From the NCBI GenBank assembly GCA_963693285.1, contig OY848926.1, forward strand, positions 5,626,501 to 5,690,500: a stretch of 64,000 nt of DNA, written 5' to 3'. This document shows positions 1-13,400 of this stretch, in pieces. The notes beneath the pieces were generated by a model. It saw only the letters and a list, made by a program, of their open reading frames with translations, ran no database searches and was not told the DNA's origin. The position numbers and the translations under genes are program-made. The stretch's first letter is position 1; each line of letters opens with the position of its first letter. Source of the stretch: Xestospongia muta. Lineage: Eukaryota; Porifera; Demospongiae; Haplosclerida; Petrosiidae.

Positions 1-3000
1 TTTTACTGATTGATACCAATCAATTTCACATTCACAAATTCTCTAAAAGAAAAGTTGTAATTCTAACTAGCATAGCTCTTAAAACAAACATTACCATCAT
101 TTCTGGTAGAGTAGGAGCATGTTCCAGTGTCTCCCAAATAGTCTTGCAGTGTTCTTGAAGTTGCAGGTAACTTGCAGATTTAGGAAGTTTATAAATAAGA
201 GGACCAAAACCACTTCCCACAGTTCGAAGATATGAGAGCTTATCTGTTGTCATATCTCCTTCTCCACCAGCAGCAGTAGCAAGAGCAACAGTAACAAAGT
301 TTAAAAGACTGTTTACATCTGTAACATGCAAGGATTGAGTTGAACTGTATATAATTCAATATACCTGTAGCTACTTTCCTTATCCATTCTACAATTTTTT
401 GACAATCTGCAAAAGCTTCCAGACACTTTCTCTTTTTATCATCTGTGGCATAGGCTTGTAAGAATCTACTTGCTTCTACTACACTCTGATCAATAGAATC
501 TAGTGTTTGATCACCAAGACATGCTAACGTCTGAACAAAAGAAAATATGCAAGTGTTCATTCAACAACTCTCATATATTTCTTACATGTTTGGCAACTCT
601 TTCAACTAATCTGAAGTCTCCAGTAAGACCCAGAGTATCACGGATTTTAATGAAAGCTTGTGCAGCCTCCTGATAGTTACATAAATCCCAGTATTGTCCC
701 ATCTGTTCAACAACAGTTTTGACCCAGATAAAGTTACTAGTGGATTTTCCAGTACAGATACCAACACCAATGTGCAACTTTTTAAGATCAAGATATAATC
801 TTTTTTGATTGGATGAGTAGTTAGCTTTGAAGAGAGTGTCAACAGCTGATAACTTTAACTTTCCTGAGTGAAGATCATCCAGCAATTTGACACATCGATC
901 AAAGACAGGCTTCCATAAAAATTCATTAACTTGTGTAAATTGTAGCATTCCAATATCTTTTCTAACTTCACTAAGTCTCTCTTGCCAGAATCTGTTAAAC
1001 AGATCATTTGAATGAGTATAGGAGATAGTATAAAATCTTTCCAGATAAGGCTCAATAGGTTTAGCAGTAGGAAAGCACACGACTTGGTATCCACTATCAT
1101 TTGGAAGTTTTTGGCATAAACAATTGATCTTCTCCTCTCGGAAGTCCCTTTGAAGCATCCTTAACAACTCTGGCTGACCTAGCAAAAGGATTATAAAAAT
1201 GTGCATGTATAATTGATGGTCCCACTCACCAGTTACTACTTCACCAATATGATTAAGGAAATGTTCCAATCGAGAAGTGTATTCTGTAAAGTGTGCATAT
1301 TCTTTCAAACGCTGTGCAATGTTCCCTTGCAGTTCAGAAGCTTGAGTTAAAGACACAGATGCCATTGTACTACCGACAGCTTCACATAATTTGTTCATTT
1401 GTCCTTGCTTAGATTCAATGTGCTCCAATTCTTTTATTGTGACATTTCCAGATTGTATTTTTCTGCATACACCTTCAAGCTGGCTCAAGGCACAAGTAAC
1501 AATTAATTGCCAATCTTCCTGTAAACCTTTTTTGATTTCTAGTTGGCTTGCTAATAACAAGAAAAACATAATATTAATAATCCAACCACATGATACATAA
1601 TACCATGAATTTTCAGGAATCCTGGCCACAGTTCCCATTCCAATAAATCATCAAAAGGGACTTCCTGGTTTTCATGGAAATGAGGATATTTTTTTTTAAG
1701 AATGTTTCCAACTAATCCAATAATACGATGTGACTTAGTCTTTATAAGTTGATCCCATCTACGTATACTATGAGCCTAAAAGACAAAAAGATATATACAT
1801 AGCTTAGCTAATAATACTCAGGTACCTTGGCCTTGGACATAAGCTCATCCAAAGCTTCAGTAGCTATTATCATGACAATATTTCTGAAGAAATCTGGACT
1901 TTCTTCTCGAGATTCCACATTAATGAAAAGGTCAATCTTCAGCTCTGGTGGAGGAATTTTTGAAATCCTGTCTTTTACCAAAGATGAAATTAACATTTCT
2001 AGCTCTTCGCGCATTTCTTGATGAGGAAATTTCATAGATACAATCTTCTCCCATAACTATTAAAATTAAAAAATGCTACTGTCCAAAAAATATCATTAAC
2101 CTTCAATTCTTGATCTTCTTTTTTCAATTCAATTGGTATCATCGATCCATTGTACTTCACAGAATATCCAAAAATTGAGCCACCAATAACATCACCCAAA
2201 ACTATCCACTCCTTTAGCATCACTTCTACCTTTCTCTTGATGTTTTTTATCAAACTAGTACAATTTTCATTCTGATCCTCAAGCATCCGTGCTTTGTGAA
2301 CGATATACAGCACCAGAGAAATGATTGATTTGATTGATGTTATGACATTATTTGATGTATTCATTAGCTTCTCCTTTAGAGCTTCCATCAAGATAATTGT
2401 AGCATCAGCATAAAGTTTAATATCTTGAAAACTGAATCTAACTATTAAAACTGTTTATGAAGCATTTGTAACTTACTCCTTCACATCTTCTTCATGAATT
2501 CGTTGCTGAATGATTGCAAATGGCTTCACAAAAAGATCTTGCATCTAATGATCATACATTAAACAGTTAAATATCTAAAACTAAAGGTAAACCTTTTTGT
2601 CATTAAAACTGGACAGTTTTATTGAGGAAACAGTTAGTCCCATTCGTTCAGGGATACAAACAATTGAAATATGAAGAGGAATTATCTCACAGAGGTGGCA
2701 AAGATCTCCTTGAGGACAAATATAAGGGATTACAGAAAGAAGTTTTGAGTCAAACAAAAATAGACTCTGTAGATCATCACGATGATTTTCAATAAAACTA
2801 AACAAAGATAAATAATGAAGTATAAAAACTGAGTTAAAGATTATACTCAACAAATAATTCTACTTCAACTCAAAATTCAAATTATCAACTCTAGCACCAA
2901 TTAATTTCAATAATCAAGTATATATTACTAAAAATATGAAGTTTCACTATAAAAATTTACCCTGGTTTGTCATTCATGCATGACCTGATGCTTGACATTC

Positions 3001-6000
3001 CCAATAGAGGATCACCCCATTTAATTGCCTTCAATGATGAATGAAATGGTTCATATGGTTTTAGGTCTTCACTAATAAAATGATATAGCGGCAAAGCTTT
3101 GATAACATGGATAACATTTTCACATTTTCTTGATTCAATGACTGTTCTGAGTAAATACTTAATTGAGTTCACAATATACACTCTTTAAAAAAGAAAGTAA
3201 CAACATTAAAACAATAATAATTATATCATACTTTGAGCCAGGTTTAACCATCAAACTTTGCAAATACTGAAGGTCTTTCTCACCAGCTTTAGGAGACAAT
3301 GCAACCAATTGAAGTAATATGGTTCTAAGTTCCATAGGAATATGTAAATCCATAAAATCAAGTGATTTATGGAGACAACAAAGTAGTAATAAACCAGAAA
3401 CTAAACGTTGGTGTGATCCAAGTGATTCAGATGTTAACAACTCAACAGCAATATTCTCTGACCACTCCTTAATTGCCTATAGAAATTTTATAGCAACTAA
3501 TAAACCAATGTATTTAACTCACATCACTAATTTCTCTCACTACCCATTTTTTCTCTCCTCCGTAATGTTCGATATATTGTAAATAAGCACAGCGGAAAAG
3601 ATTAATGCAACCATCTGTTGCATCTTGAATATTGAACTTCCCTTTGAATGCACCGGTCAGGAGAATGTCTCTTGTTGGCTTTAAATGTATTTCCATACAC
3701 TTAGTACGCATAAGTGAAGGGCTTGGGACTATCAATTTTGAATGATCAGATTCAGATCTTTTTACTAAACTAAATAGTTTCCCAATAGTACTACTAATGA
3801 TGCTACTTTTCTCTTTAGACTCTGGAAATATCATTGTATCAAACTGTCTGTGAAAACCTGAACAACAAGCTTACAACAACCAGTGTAATATAAATTTGGT
3901 TACCTCCTTGGCACAACTTTTGTTCAGGTATTTTCAATAGCCTATTGTTTTTGGGATGGTCATAAGGAGGAGCTCCATGAAGAAATTCATAAGGATGACC
4001 GACTTCATTCATTCTTGGAGAATACACAACATATTTATATGGAATGCCTAAATATTGTTTCTTCATGAATTCATAATTTACAATTAAAGGATACTTTACA
4101 ACATGTAAACCATCACCAGCATCTCTAAAAATGATAGTAAAAAATTCAATTAAAAGTAAAATAGTATTCTAAAGAAATTACATACCTAACTAACACAGCA
4201 GGACCAATATCAACCTTCCAGTCCCCTAATTCCTTAACTCCAAACCTCATAAAAATACTAGATTTCTCATTTTCCCATTCCCATGCATCCAAGGGAATTA
4301 TAGCATTGAATTGGACAAACATCGTCTTTTCTTTACTTGGATTTAAAACAGGGAAAGATGCTTTTGGAGGTCTAAAAAGTCAAACAACACTATAGTTACA
4401 ACAAACACTGATCAAATGACTCACAATACTGGAATATGCTTGGTGGGCTGTTGCTCTTGTTTATCTTTATCTATTTTGTCATTAGAGGTTTTTGGTTGCT
4501 GACTGTGATCATCAGGTATTGTTCCAATAAGTCCTCTGGTGGCTTCATTGGTTTGGTTTTCTTTTAAAGGATGTTGCTTATCATGTCCATCTTTGTTTGG
4601 TAATGCAGACGATTCATTTTCAAGGGGATTATCATTGTTAGCTGACACTCCAGAGTGAGTAGAGTGTGCTTTTGGATCATCAGTTAAGTTGCTTCCATTT
4701 TTCACAACTTTGTCTGTCATGACATTAGGATCCAAAGTGGAAAGGCTTTCAGTTTTTATTTGAGGTTTCTTACTGAGGTCATCCTGGTTTGCAGCTATGG
4801 GTGATGATACTGGTGTAACATTTGAATAAGATACTTCTCCAATAAATGAATTGTTGTTACCAGTAGAGTCATCACTTGTACTTGTAATTTGAGCCTGGCT
4901 GGCTAACGTTTCATTCTGTCCTTTGTTCACTACCTCTTGTGCTAATGTTAGCTTAGTATTAGGATCATATGATGGATTTTGAGGTGGTGTTGCTAGTAAA
5001 GAAGGAGATTCTTCTTCTTTTAGACTCTTTTTTACAACAGGCTCTTCAGTACCATCTGGCTTCTTTCTTTTTCGTGCTTCATTAATACTTTGTTTACTTA
5101 ATGGCCATGTAGAATCCTGAAATGTTGTGCCCTTTTCATTGGCATCATCTGGCTTTGCTTTGCTTTCATTAGAACTGTCAGTGAGCTGAATAACTTGTGG
5201 ATTACTCCCCTTCAATTCATTACTACTCTGATCATCAACATGAAGTTCAGGTGGCAATGACACTCCAGGAGCAAGGGTAATTTCAGGTGAAGGAGTTGGA
5301 GGTAATTTATGTTGCATTTTATTATTCATACCTTCTATATTGAATGTATAACCAGTATTGTGTTGTGAATCTGAATTCTTACTAGAACTATCAGGAACTA
5401 CACTACTTTCTGGTAAAGACCCAGAAGGTAATATTGTTTCAGTATTGTCTCCCTGCATACTATTAATATTATTTTGAAATTCTTCATTAGAACTATTGGG
5501 TTGAGCGATCTGTTCGCGTACAACAGCTCCTCCTTTGTTTACAAACATTGCAGCACTAGATGATCCAGTATCCTCAGTCTTACTTTTCTTGTCTGGAGAA
5601 TCAGAAACTTCATTTGTACAATGACGTTTGCCATTAGATGAAGGAGATGATACTGAAGACTTAGGTATAATGTCTGTAGATGGAGACAATTCCACTTCCA
5701 TAGGAGTAGTATCTAAATTGTTGTCTGGTACAATGGCAGCTTTTCCAGGTGTTGTTGCTGTAGGCAGTACACCAGAAGGAGGAGGAGGACCACTCATTGG
5801 AGGTTGCACAGGGACATCAAGACTTACTAAAGAGACCCCATGGTGAGGTTTGTTGGACTGATCTGGATGTGGACCATACATAGCTAACATCTGTTCTCTA
5901 GATACAGCAGGAGGAACACTAGAAGTTGCCATATGAGAGTCAGCTGTTATTTTACTTGGCTGATTTTGGGGTTGTAGTGATTTACATCGATAACAAACTG

Positions 6001-6370
6001 AAAAATCAACCATTAGATAGGCAGCACATTGAGAATTAAAACACTGCTTTAAAGGTGTCTGATCAAATACCTCTTCATCTTGAGGCGCAGAACAAAATGG
6101 ACAATTTTGAGCTGTAGGGTGCAACAATACATTACACAATAGACATGGTTTTCGTTGTCTTTCTAGTAAAGAAACTCCACAATTCCCACAGTATTTAGCA
6201 TTAGCAGAATTTGCTTCATTGCATTTCTTGCAAAGAACTCCTTGTAGTGATGATCCACATTCTCCACAGAATTTTACATTAGGAGGGTTTAGGAAACTGC
6301 ATTTCTTGCAGGGAACATTTTGCCCAAAGGATGTGGCATTATCAGATGACCCTCCTGATGTTTCAGACAT
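1..6370 (-). CDS. RNF213-like: RNF213-like giant AAA+/E3 protein, copy A (5' part only, 3' end beyond left edge)
   Basis: This is the N-terminal part of an RNF213 (mysterin) family protein, encoded in many short exons. The start chosen is the ATG at 6370 (MSETSGGS...), just after a good splice acceptor on the minus strand, so a 5' untranslated exon lies further upstream. Copy B starts with almost the same residues. The order is zinc ribbons (about residues 20-140), a long disordered Ser/Pro/Asn-rich segment, then from about 4370 a beta-rich domain with an IPYKYVVY motif as in vertebrate RNF213, then the helical N-arm. The last exons contain FVTVALATAAGGEGD and GSGFGPLIY, which match the end of the N-arm just before the motor region. 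At 1-49 the next exon (CECEIDWYQSVK) is still open, so the gene continues outside the window. I saw no frameshift. Whether it has an AAA+ core and RZ finger cannot be judged here. Confidence 0.85.
4424..5930 (-). other. Disordered low-complexity region of copy A
   Basis: About 500 residues rich in Ser, Pro, Asn, Thr and Gln with no recognisable fold. Short basic clusters (EARKRKKPDG, PVVKKSLKEEE) could serve as nuclear localisation or nucleic-acid contacts, but this is speculative. A similar but much more repetitive region lies at the same place in copy B. The large exon ends near 4424 at a GTGAGT donor. Confidence 0.7.
5960..6330 (-). other. N-terminal zinc-ribbon array of copy A (four CxxC...CxxC units)
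   Basis: The first 150 residues contain four successive paired cysteine knuckles. Examples are PCKKCSF...FCGECG, LCKKCNE...YCGNCG and PCLLCNV...NCPFCS, and the fourth is a longer Cys pair ending in VCYRC. This is a double-zinc-ribbon style array. Vertebrate RNF213 also begins with a small Cys-rich zinc ribbon, but as I recall it has only one. The role is not established; protein binding is the usual guess for such ribbons. Confidence 0.75.
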
Positions 6371-6879
6371 CCTGATGAAGAAATAGTAAATATCAACCTT
6401 ACATGTTACTGTTGATTTTACAGGTAATCTAACAGGTAGTCATAATTACAAAGTATTTTAATGCTTAGGGATTTGGTTAGAGTTTACTATACAGCAAAAT
6501 ACAAACTTTCTTTCAGATGAATAAGCATAATCATCACGTGAAATAATGCCACACCCATTACATGCAACAAACAAAAATTAGAACACATATACATCACAAA
6601 GGAGAAAAATTACTCCTTTTAGTTTGAATGGTAATATTAAAACATACCAATGCATGTTTAGCTGTGACTGATGATGCATAAATTAATAATTATCGAGTAA
6701 CCCAACCCCCAAACTGTATTAACCATTACACGCAAATTCAATACTTCTCTTAGCTAACCACCAAATCATGGTCAAATTGATTCTAATGTTATTATTAAGT
6801 ATTTATGCTGTTATATTAGAATAATATTTTATATGAAAGAAACTATATCAATGAAAGGTATTTTCTGATCATATGTCCA

Positions 6880-7265
6880 TTACTAATCCTGAGGAAGACC
6901 TACCTCTACAGTCAGAGTCCAATATCTGGTTGGATGTCAGTAAATCGAGAGACAACAAATCTAGATAACTTATTAGTCACCAAAAGATTTCCTATGAGGG
7001 ACAGTTTTTACGAGAAACAACTAACAAAATTCACTGTCTACCAGTGAATGGATGGGGTCATCCCTTGCTTTTTCTAACTTTAAATAGGTGAGGCTGAATT
7101 ATTAAACATTTATCGTGTAAAAGCAGAAACGGGGGAATACAGAGCTGAAATGGGTGGAGTTGAGTTATTAGGAACTAACCAGACAGTAGAGTTATTTATT
7201 GGTACCTTCACTTAGTAAATATGAATCTGTTTGTCAAAAGACGTGTGTAGATTCTATGTAACTTA
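6880..7265 (-). promoter_or_regulatory. Upstream block shared by copies A and B (probable promoter/5' untranslated exon)
   Basis: This stretch is visibly homologous to 31010-31345 upstream of copy B. Shared pieces include the segment GAGAAACAACTAAC, the hairpin at 7029-7049, GGGGTCATCCC and AATCTGTTTGT followed by TGTGTAGATTCTATGTA. It lies about 0.5-0.9 kb upstream of the start codon of copy A, as the partner does for copy B. Conservation in otherwise unalignable noncoding DNA suggests a promoter or first noncoding exon inherited with the gene duplication. Confidence 0.55.
7029..7049. promoter_or_regulatory. Perfect 8-bp inverted repeat (ATTCACTG-5 nt-CAGTGAAT) upstream of copy A
   Basis: The arms ATTCACTG and CAGTGAAT are perfectly complementary around the loop TCTAC. 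The same sequence, loop included, is at 31142-31162 upstream of copy B. It could be a dimeric transcription-factor site or an RNA hairpin in a 5' untranslated exon. Which of these it is cannot be decided from sequence. Confidence 0.5.
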
Positions 7266-7849
7266 CCTGTATGTAAAATAAAATAATGATATACATCTAG
7301 AGATAATGTAGTTTTTAGAAAGGTCAAAGTAACCCCTTAACTAATGATAGCATAAACCACAATATCAAGTTTAATTTGTTCTTAATACATTCATGATTTC
7401 CTATTAATTATTATTTAATTTATCTTACTTTGTTATATATATCTTCTTTACTATTTGTTCTCTTACCTGTTTTATTACTATTAATAACTTACCTGAAATT
7501 TACCCAAAACTTACCTACTTGTCTTCATTGTAAATCTGTGTATATCTAAGTACAATAACATTGACTATTACTATTAAAAGCATATGAAAAAAGCAAATTG
7601 TATATTTGTGCTATATAATATATATGTAAATCAAAAGTAATTTAAAAAAGCAGCACATGTACACACACACAAATTGACACAATACAACTAGAATAATATA
7701 CAATTATATATTGTGTCATATGAACTGGTCATACAACTCAAATTAACTGTACTGACATAAATTAATAACAGTACTGTACTACAGTGATCACTTAATAAGT
7801 ATTATATAAATTGTGTATATAGAAGTTCAATGAAGTATCTGCACTAATA

Positions 7850-10470
7850 TTAATCTTTAATATCATGTTCATGTTGTTGTTGAGAGAATACTATAGCTTT
7901 CCATGTAGCTACAGCTTGACCCACTGTAATAGTCCGTGGGAACTGTTTTTCAAATTGAGGAGGTAGTCTCTCTAATCCATAGTTATCCAAATGAGCAACT
8001 AATGTATCAATAAGACTGAAGACAAAATTATATAAATATGTCTCATAGTTAGATATAATACTTACAGCCAATCCTTTTCATCAGGATTTCTATGACGGAC
8101 ATTGGTTTCAATAAACTCATAAAGAAGGTTAAGTAGAGGAGGAATATCAAATTGTCGTAATAACTTTCCAAGTTCTTTCTGTACATCTTTATCTAATCCT
8201 TGTAGAAAGTCTTGACTCAGTGAATCAAAAGGCTCCTATTTATATAAACACATAATACATTATGTCAGTGTGTAGTGATCTCTTTACTTGATTAGATAGA
8301 GTGAGTCTCTTAGCCATTTGTACTGATACTGTCTCCCACAGTGATAAGATATGACCCAAACTACAATACTCCATAGCCTATAATAACTCAATCACTGTTA
8401 ACATTGGATATAGCTAATATACCTTCTTGCTAGTAAACTTTCTTTCCATTTTTAATACTTTCTTGACATATTTCTTTAGTTCTGTATTAGCATCAGTTCT
8501 TCCAGAGGAGAGAAATCCAATTACTATCTCTACTACATCAAGACACTCTCTTAGACTTTGCATTGTACGTAGTTCAGTAACTATCTCTGTTTGTTGTCTG
8601 ACACTGAGTTTGATCTAAAGAAGACACCAGAATATAACTGATGATTAGTGTCTATCTCTATTACCTGTGGTGATACATTCTTCCTAATGTTAGCAAATAT
8701 TTCAGCAGTGTACACATCTTTTCTGTATACAACTTGAGGGATTTCTAGTTGAATAAGAGGTTTGCCATGGATAAAACGGTCCATTACATGTTTCTCTAAT
8801 GCAGGGAGATCATAAGTGACATTTTGTCCTTTTCCATGTTCCAGAGAATAATGACAGTGAGAGAGGACAATAGAGAGAATTTGATGTTCATATTCCAAGA
8901 GATGACAGTGTTGGATATGACTAACTGGTACTTTGTGTTCTCTCCACATAATACTAAATACAGTAGTATCAGATCATACTAATCAATGATATAAGACTTA
9001 CTCTTTCTTTTGTTTCTTTAACTGAGAGCGATACTCCTCTATAAAGTCATTGTGTACTCCAACTAGTAAATCAACTAGAGCAACTGTACATACTCCTGGA
9101 CCAGTCAAAGTAGGAATGAGATAAGAGAGAGGAAGAGATTCATCCCAAGTAACTCTTGTCAGATATTCAGAGTTAACAGGAACACGTGCTAATAGAAATA
9201 CAACAGTAAACTGCGGTAATATATGGTCTATAATATTTACAATATTCTTTGAGTTTGTCTTTTACTAAACTCCAAGCATTTTTAACACAATCAAGTTTCT
9301 CACGGAACTGGTTCCTTTTCTGTTCAGTATGACTTCCTATATTATATCAGTAATATACTAACAAGGTAAGTGATTCCTATACCTTTCTCTAGTTCTCTAA
9401 TAAACTGTCCTATAGTGTATTGGGCTACATCAGTTTTGTCCAGTCTTCTGTGACTAAGTTCATACATTTGTTGTTGTAGTTTTACAATACCAGGTAGATA
9501 CTGAGTAGCTCTTAAGAGAGGCTCCTAATAAAATAAAATATTAATGAAGTAATCTTTATATAATACCTGTTTTATGAACTCATGTAGGATAGGACAAGTA
9601 TCTTTGTGTGTCTGTAAAGTTTGAAAAAGGTGTTCCAATGTGATCCGAGAACGATAGGTCCACAAGTGAGGGAGGATGTCCTTTGGAGCTACAGACATCC
9701 TTTCATGAATTACATAAAACAAACGATCTCGATCTGTAAAGAGAAGAAGTTAGTATATTTAATTTACTAGATGGATTGTTAACCTTCTCTCTTGTCATTT
9801 ACAAGCAGAAGTGTTGCTTGTTGTAATGTCACCTCCAATTTCTAAATATAAGTTGATATATTACAATATTCCTTTAGTAATATACTTACATTTAATATAG
9901 GTTCAATGTAGACATTATTAAAACATCTCTCCCATTCTGTTCTAGCATTTCTAGTACTTAATGTTGCATATGTGGATACACCAGTAGCTACAGAACAATA
10001 AAAAGATTATGATTTCATGAAAACTCTGGTCACTCACAAATGCTACGTTCCTCTGTGACAATATCTTTGATTATCATATGTAAGATAAGACAAGACTCAT
10101 CCTTACTCTTCCCTATAGCTCGACTCAAAATATCAATATCACACTGTAAATGTTGCCAGAAGAAGAGAGGTAAGTCTGCAGGTCTGACTTGACCCTTGGT
10201 AAGATCTAGTAGACCCTCAATAGCATGCTAATATGAAGACATCATTATTAACTATACATATTAATATTAGTTATATACCTCATTGTTACATGATGCCCAT
10301 AGTAATGATGTATGCATTAGAACTCTAACAATGGCACAGGCTGCTGGAGATAAACTTCTTTCAGATGAAAGGACAGTTTCACGTTGATCAGGATGACCAA
10401 GTGCATAGCCTGTTTCAGTAGTATCAATGCTGAAGAATTGAATTTTGAATGAACAGAAAATAGAAACCAA
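7850..10470 (-). other. C-terminal domain of copy B
   Basis: Exons after the RZ finger are colinear with the RNF213 C-terminus. Examples are ALGHPDQRETVLSSERSL, HLWTYRSRITLEHLFQTL (about 9.6 kb), CHYSLEHGKGQNVTYDLPALEKHVMDRFIHGKPLIQLEIP (about 8.8 kb) and the final exon LPPQFEKQFPRTITVGQAVATWKAIVFSQ. The stop at 7850-7852 ends the protein at the place expected for the family. Confidence 0.8.
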
Positions 10471-13400
10471 CATTTACTCACGTTCTAGCTGCTCTGTTGC
10501 CAGATGTAAGTTGATGGTTTTGACCTCCAATTGCAGACCCACATTGTGGACAATTGTATTGCTGTGTTGGTTTTCCACACTAATATAGCAAATGATACAA
10601 AAATAAACCAATGAACATCTTATCATACCTCAGATATAAAATAAGGATGACCTCTAGAACATTCTGATAAAGATAGGACATAACAATATTAGACATTTTG
10701 TTTATTCAACTCACCATAGAAAGCACCTCCTATAGCACTTCTTGCAATTGGTAAACTATCTTCTGGCATAGTAGGTAGAAATGCTCCCTATAATAACATA
10801 TTATACTGTAGAAGTATTATAGTGAACTACCTTTAATTTTCCTGGACTGTTCATCATCTTAATAAAAGGTTGTAATATAACCAACTTCTCTTTACTCTGT
10901 AGCCCAGTAACTACATGTACAATTAAGTCAGTTAAGAGTCTATTCTGTGGACTCATTCCTGGTCTCAATAACATGGGTTCTAGTCTACCACAATAAGTAT
11001 TATCAATAAGAGCCTGAGCTGTCCACATTAACTATAAAGTAGAAATACTCAGTGACTGGTACTTCAATGATATAAACATACTGATCTGTTTAATATTTTA
11101 CACTTCTTTATTAAGCTGGATATTTCTGTCCTCATTTCATCCTTATTACAAAGTAAATCACAGTTCTCATAACATATAACTTACTGTCACTTTCTTAGAT
11201 TCATCAGTGAAAACACAACTACCAGTGATTACCTGATAGATCCCTAACAACAGAGCAGGAGCATCTTTAGGACTAAGTCTCTGAACAGTAAGTTGAAAAG
11301 AGATAATTAAACATCAACAGGATTGTAGCTATAAAAATACCTCTGTAGTTTTTTTCAGTTCCTCTAATTTTTCACTATATACTGCATCAGTAAGAGTAGT
11401 TCTTAAATTTCCATAAATTTGATAGATGACAAATGGATCACTAGTTTGTTGCTCCTAGTTATAATATAATGACCACTATATTTAAAAAATATTACAACTA
11501 CTTCATTAGATCTTTGTAGATGATGAGGTACTATCCATTGCATAGTTTGATCTGAAGTCAGGTTAGTTAAGAAGGAGATGCCATATTGTCTAGCTAGTTG
11601 TTTTACTAAGAACACAGCAGGACCAGAATTATCAGTATTAACAATGTCATCACTACAACATGTATTAGCAACATCTAATAGAAGCTGTGTTTCATGTGTA
11701 TAATAACCCTGTTGTCTACTACTAGCTCCATGTTGACAATGAAGGAGTTCAACCACTACTACAATAGCATATCGTAATTTGGCAATCCCTTCCAAATATT
11801 GCAGATGAATACCTCCCTCAACAGAGGGAGCTGGACTGTTCATGATAACTTCTATACCCTCATTCATAACTTGGTAAGCATGTCTGACTTTATCATGTAT
11901 ATAACTGTATTGCTTATGGAGAGCATCCTATAAAAAGAAATGTAATACTGTATGTGTTATTGACTATCTCTTAGTAGTCTACCTCAAAACATTGTATACA
12001 TAATAAACACAAACTACGATCATCTTTAATGATTTGTTGTGATTGTGTAAAGTACTCCTTTAAATGTTCTCTGACTACATCAGTACTAAAAAGAAATATA
12101 TGAACAACTATCAGTATATATATGACTTACTTATGTTCTAGTAGTAGTTGTAATAAGAAGGAACGTATCACTGGTACTTTGTCTACTTTCTCTTTATCTG
12201 AATAACTGAAATCTTTGGTCTTGTCTTGTTCAGTGAACACAACAGTTAGTAGTTTTTTAATGAGAGCTGGTTCAGGTGGATTAGGTTGACCAAAACAAAG
12301 AGAAGACACTACTTCCATAAAGAAAGATTTGCAGCAATCACGAATCTTCTTTTGCATGTTAGAACTGTTCAGAAAAAAATTTCAGATATATTTACATATA
12401 TTATAGCTATTTCAGTTTAGATAACTTACGTATATTTTAATTTTTTGCCTGCATCCCTATCTAAAATATTTAGAACTTTTTGTATACCTAAAATCGTTTC
12501 AACTTTTGTGAAGTCAGACTGTGACTTAAGAACCTGTATAAATTATTGTTAGCTTGCTGGATTTTGGCAATGTTCAAATCTTACTATTTCAATTCTGTTG
12601 GCATATTGGACAAATTCTATAAATCTTTTATGATCATGTGAGCACTTTATTGCTAAATGCTCAATAAAAAGCTGAATCCCTCTTACATGTTGCCAAGACA
12701 GCCTGTAGAAAAATGGACAAAATTGTCTAAATTGCATCAATGTATAGTTAGATAATGGCAACTGATTTCATAATGATACTGGTGTGTATACCTGATATCT
12801 TTAGTGAGTTCAGCTGTTGGTTTTGCTAGAGTTAATATAGAATCAATTACATTTTGGCATATCTGTATTTTAACAAGTCTTTGAGGAACACAATCTCTTT
12901 TTTCAGGATCCAATGGCAGTGCTAAATTATTCTCATTGATGGCAACTTTAACAGCATACAGTGGTAACTCCATATACTGTGAACTATATTCTTCTATAAA
13001 CACATGCAGAATATCAATTAAGATTACTATAATAATAAATATATAATTACCTATTGCTTTATCCAGTTGTACTAAGATACCAGGTATATGAGTAGTAAGT
13101 TGACCAAACCACATAATCTCTTGTTGATATTGATGATATACTACATGAACTGAAGCCAGTTGAGAGAGAAAAGAAGATGGACCACTAATGAAGTCTGGTC
13201 CTGTAATAATAGCATGAAGTGCCTTTCCAATGATCTATGTTATTTGGAAAAGATAAAAATCAGTTTAGCTTATCAGTTGCTAACTTCATATTCCTCATCA
13301 GATTTATGATGAGTTACTAAATGAACACTTCTCAAGTAATCATGAAGATAAAGTTGATAAAATTCAACCCAGTGTTCTTCTGACACTTCATTTAAGATAG

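Larger units (their letters stand above)
6371..7849. other. Intergenic region between copy A start and copy B stop
   Basis: About 1.5 kb without a supported coding exon. It should contain the promoter and 5' untranslated exon of copy A (to the left) and the 3' untranslated region of copy B (to the right). The left half includes a block shared with the region upstream of copy B (see the block at 6880-7265). The part from about 7265 to 7849 is AT-rich with short TATATA and CACACA runs and no further structure that I could support. Confidence 0.6.
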
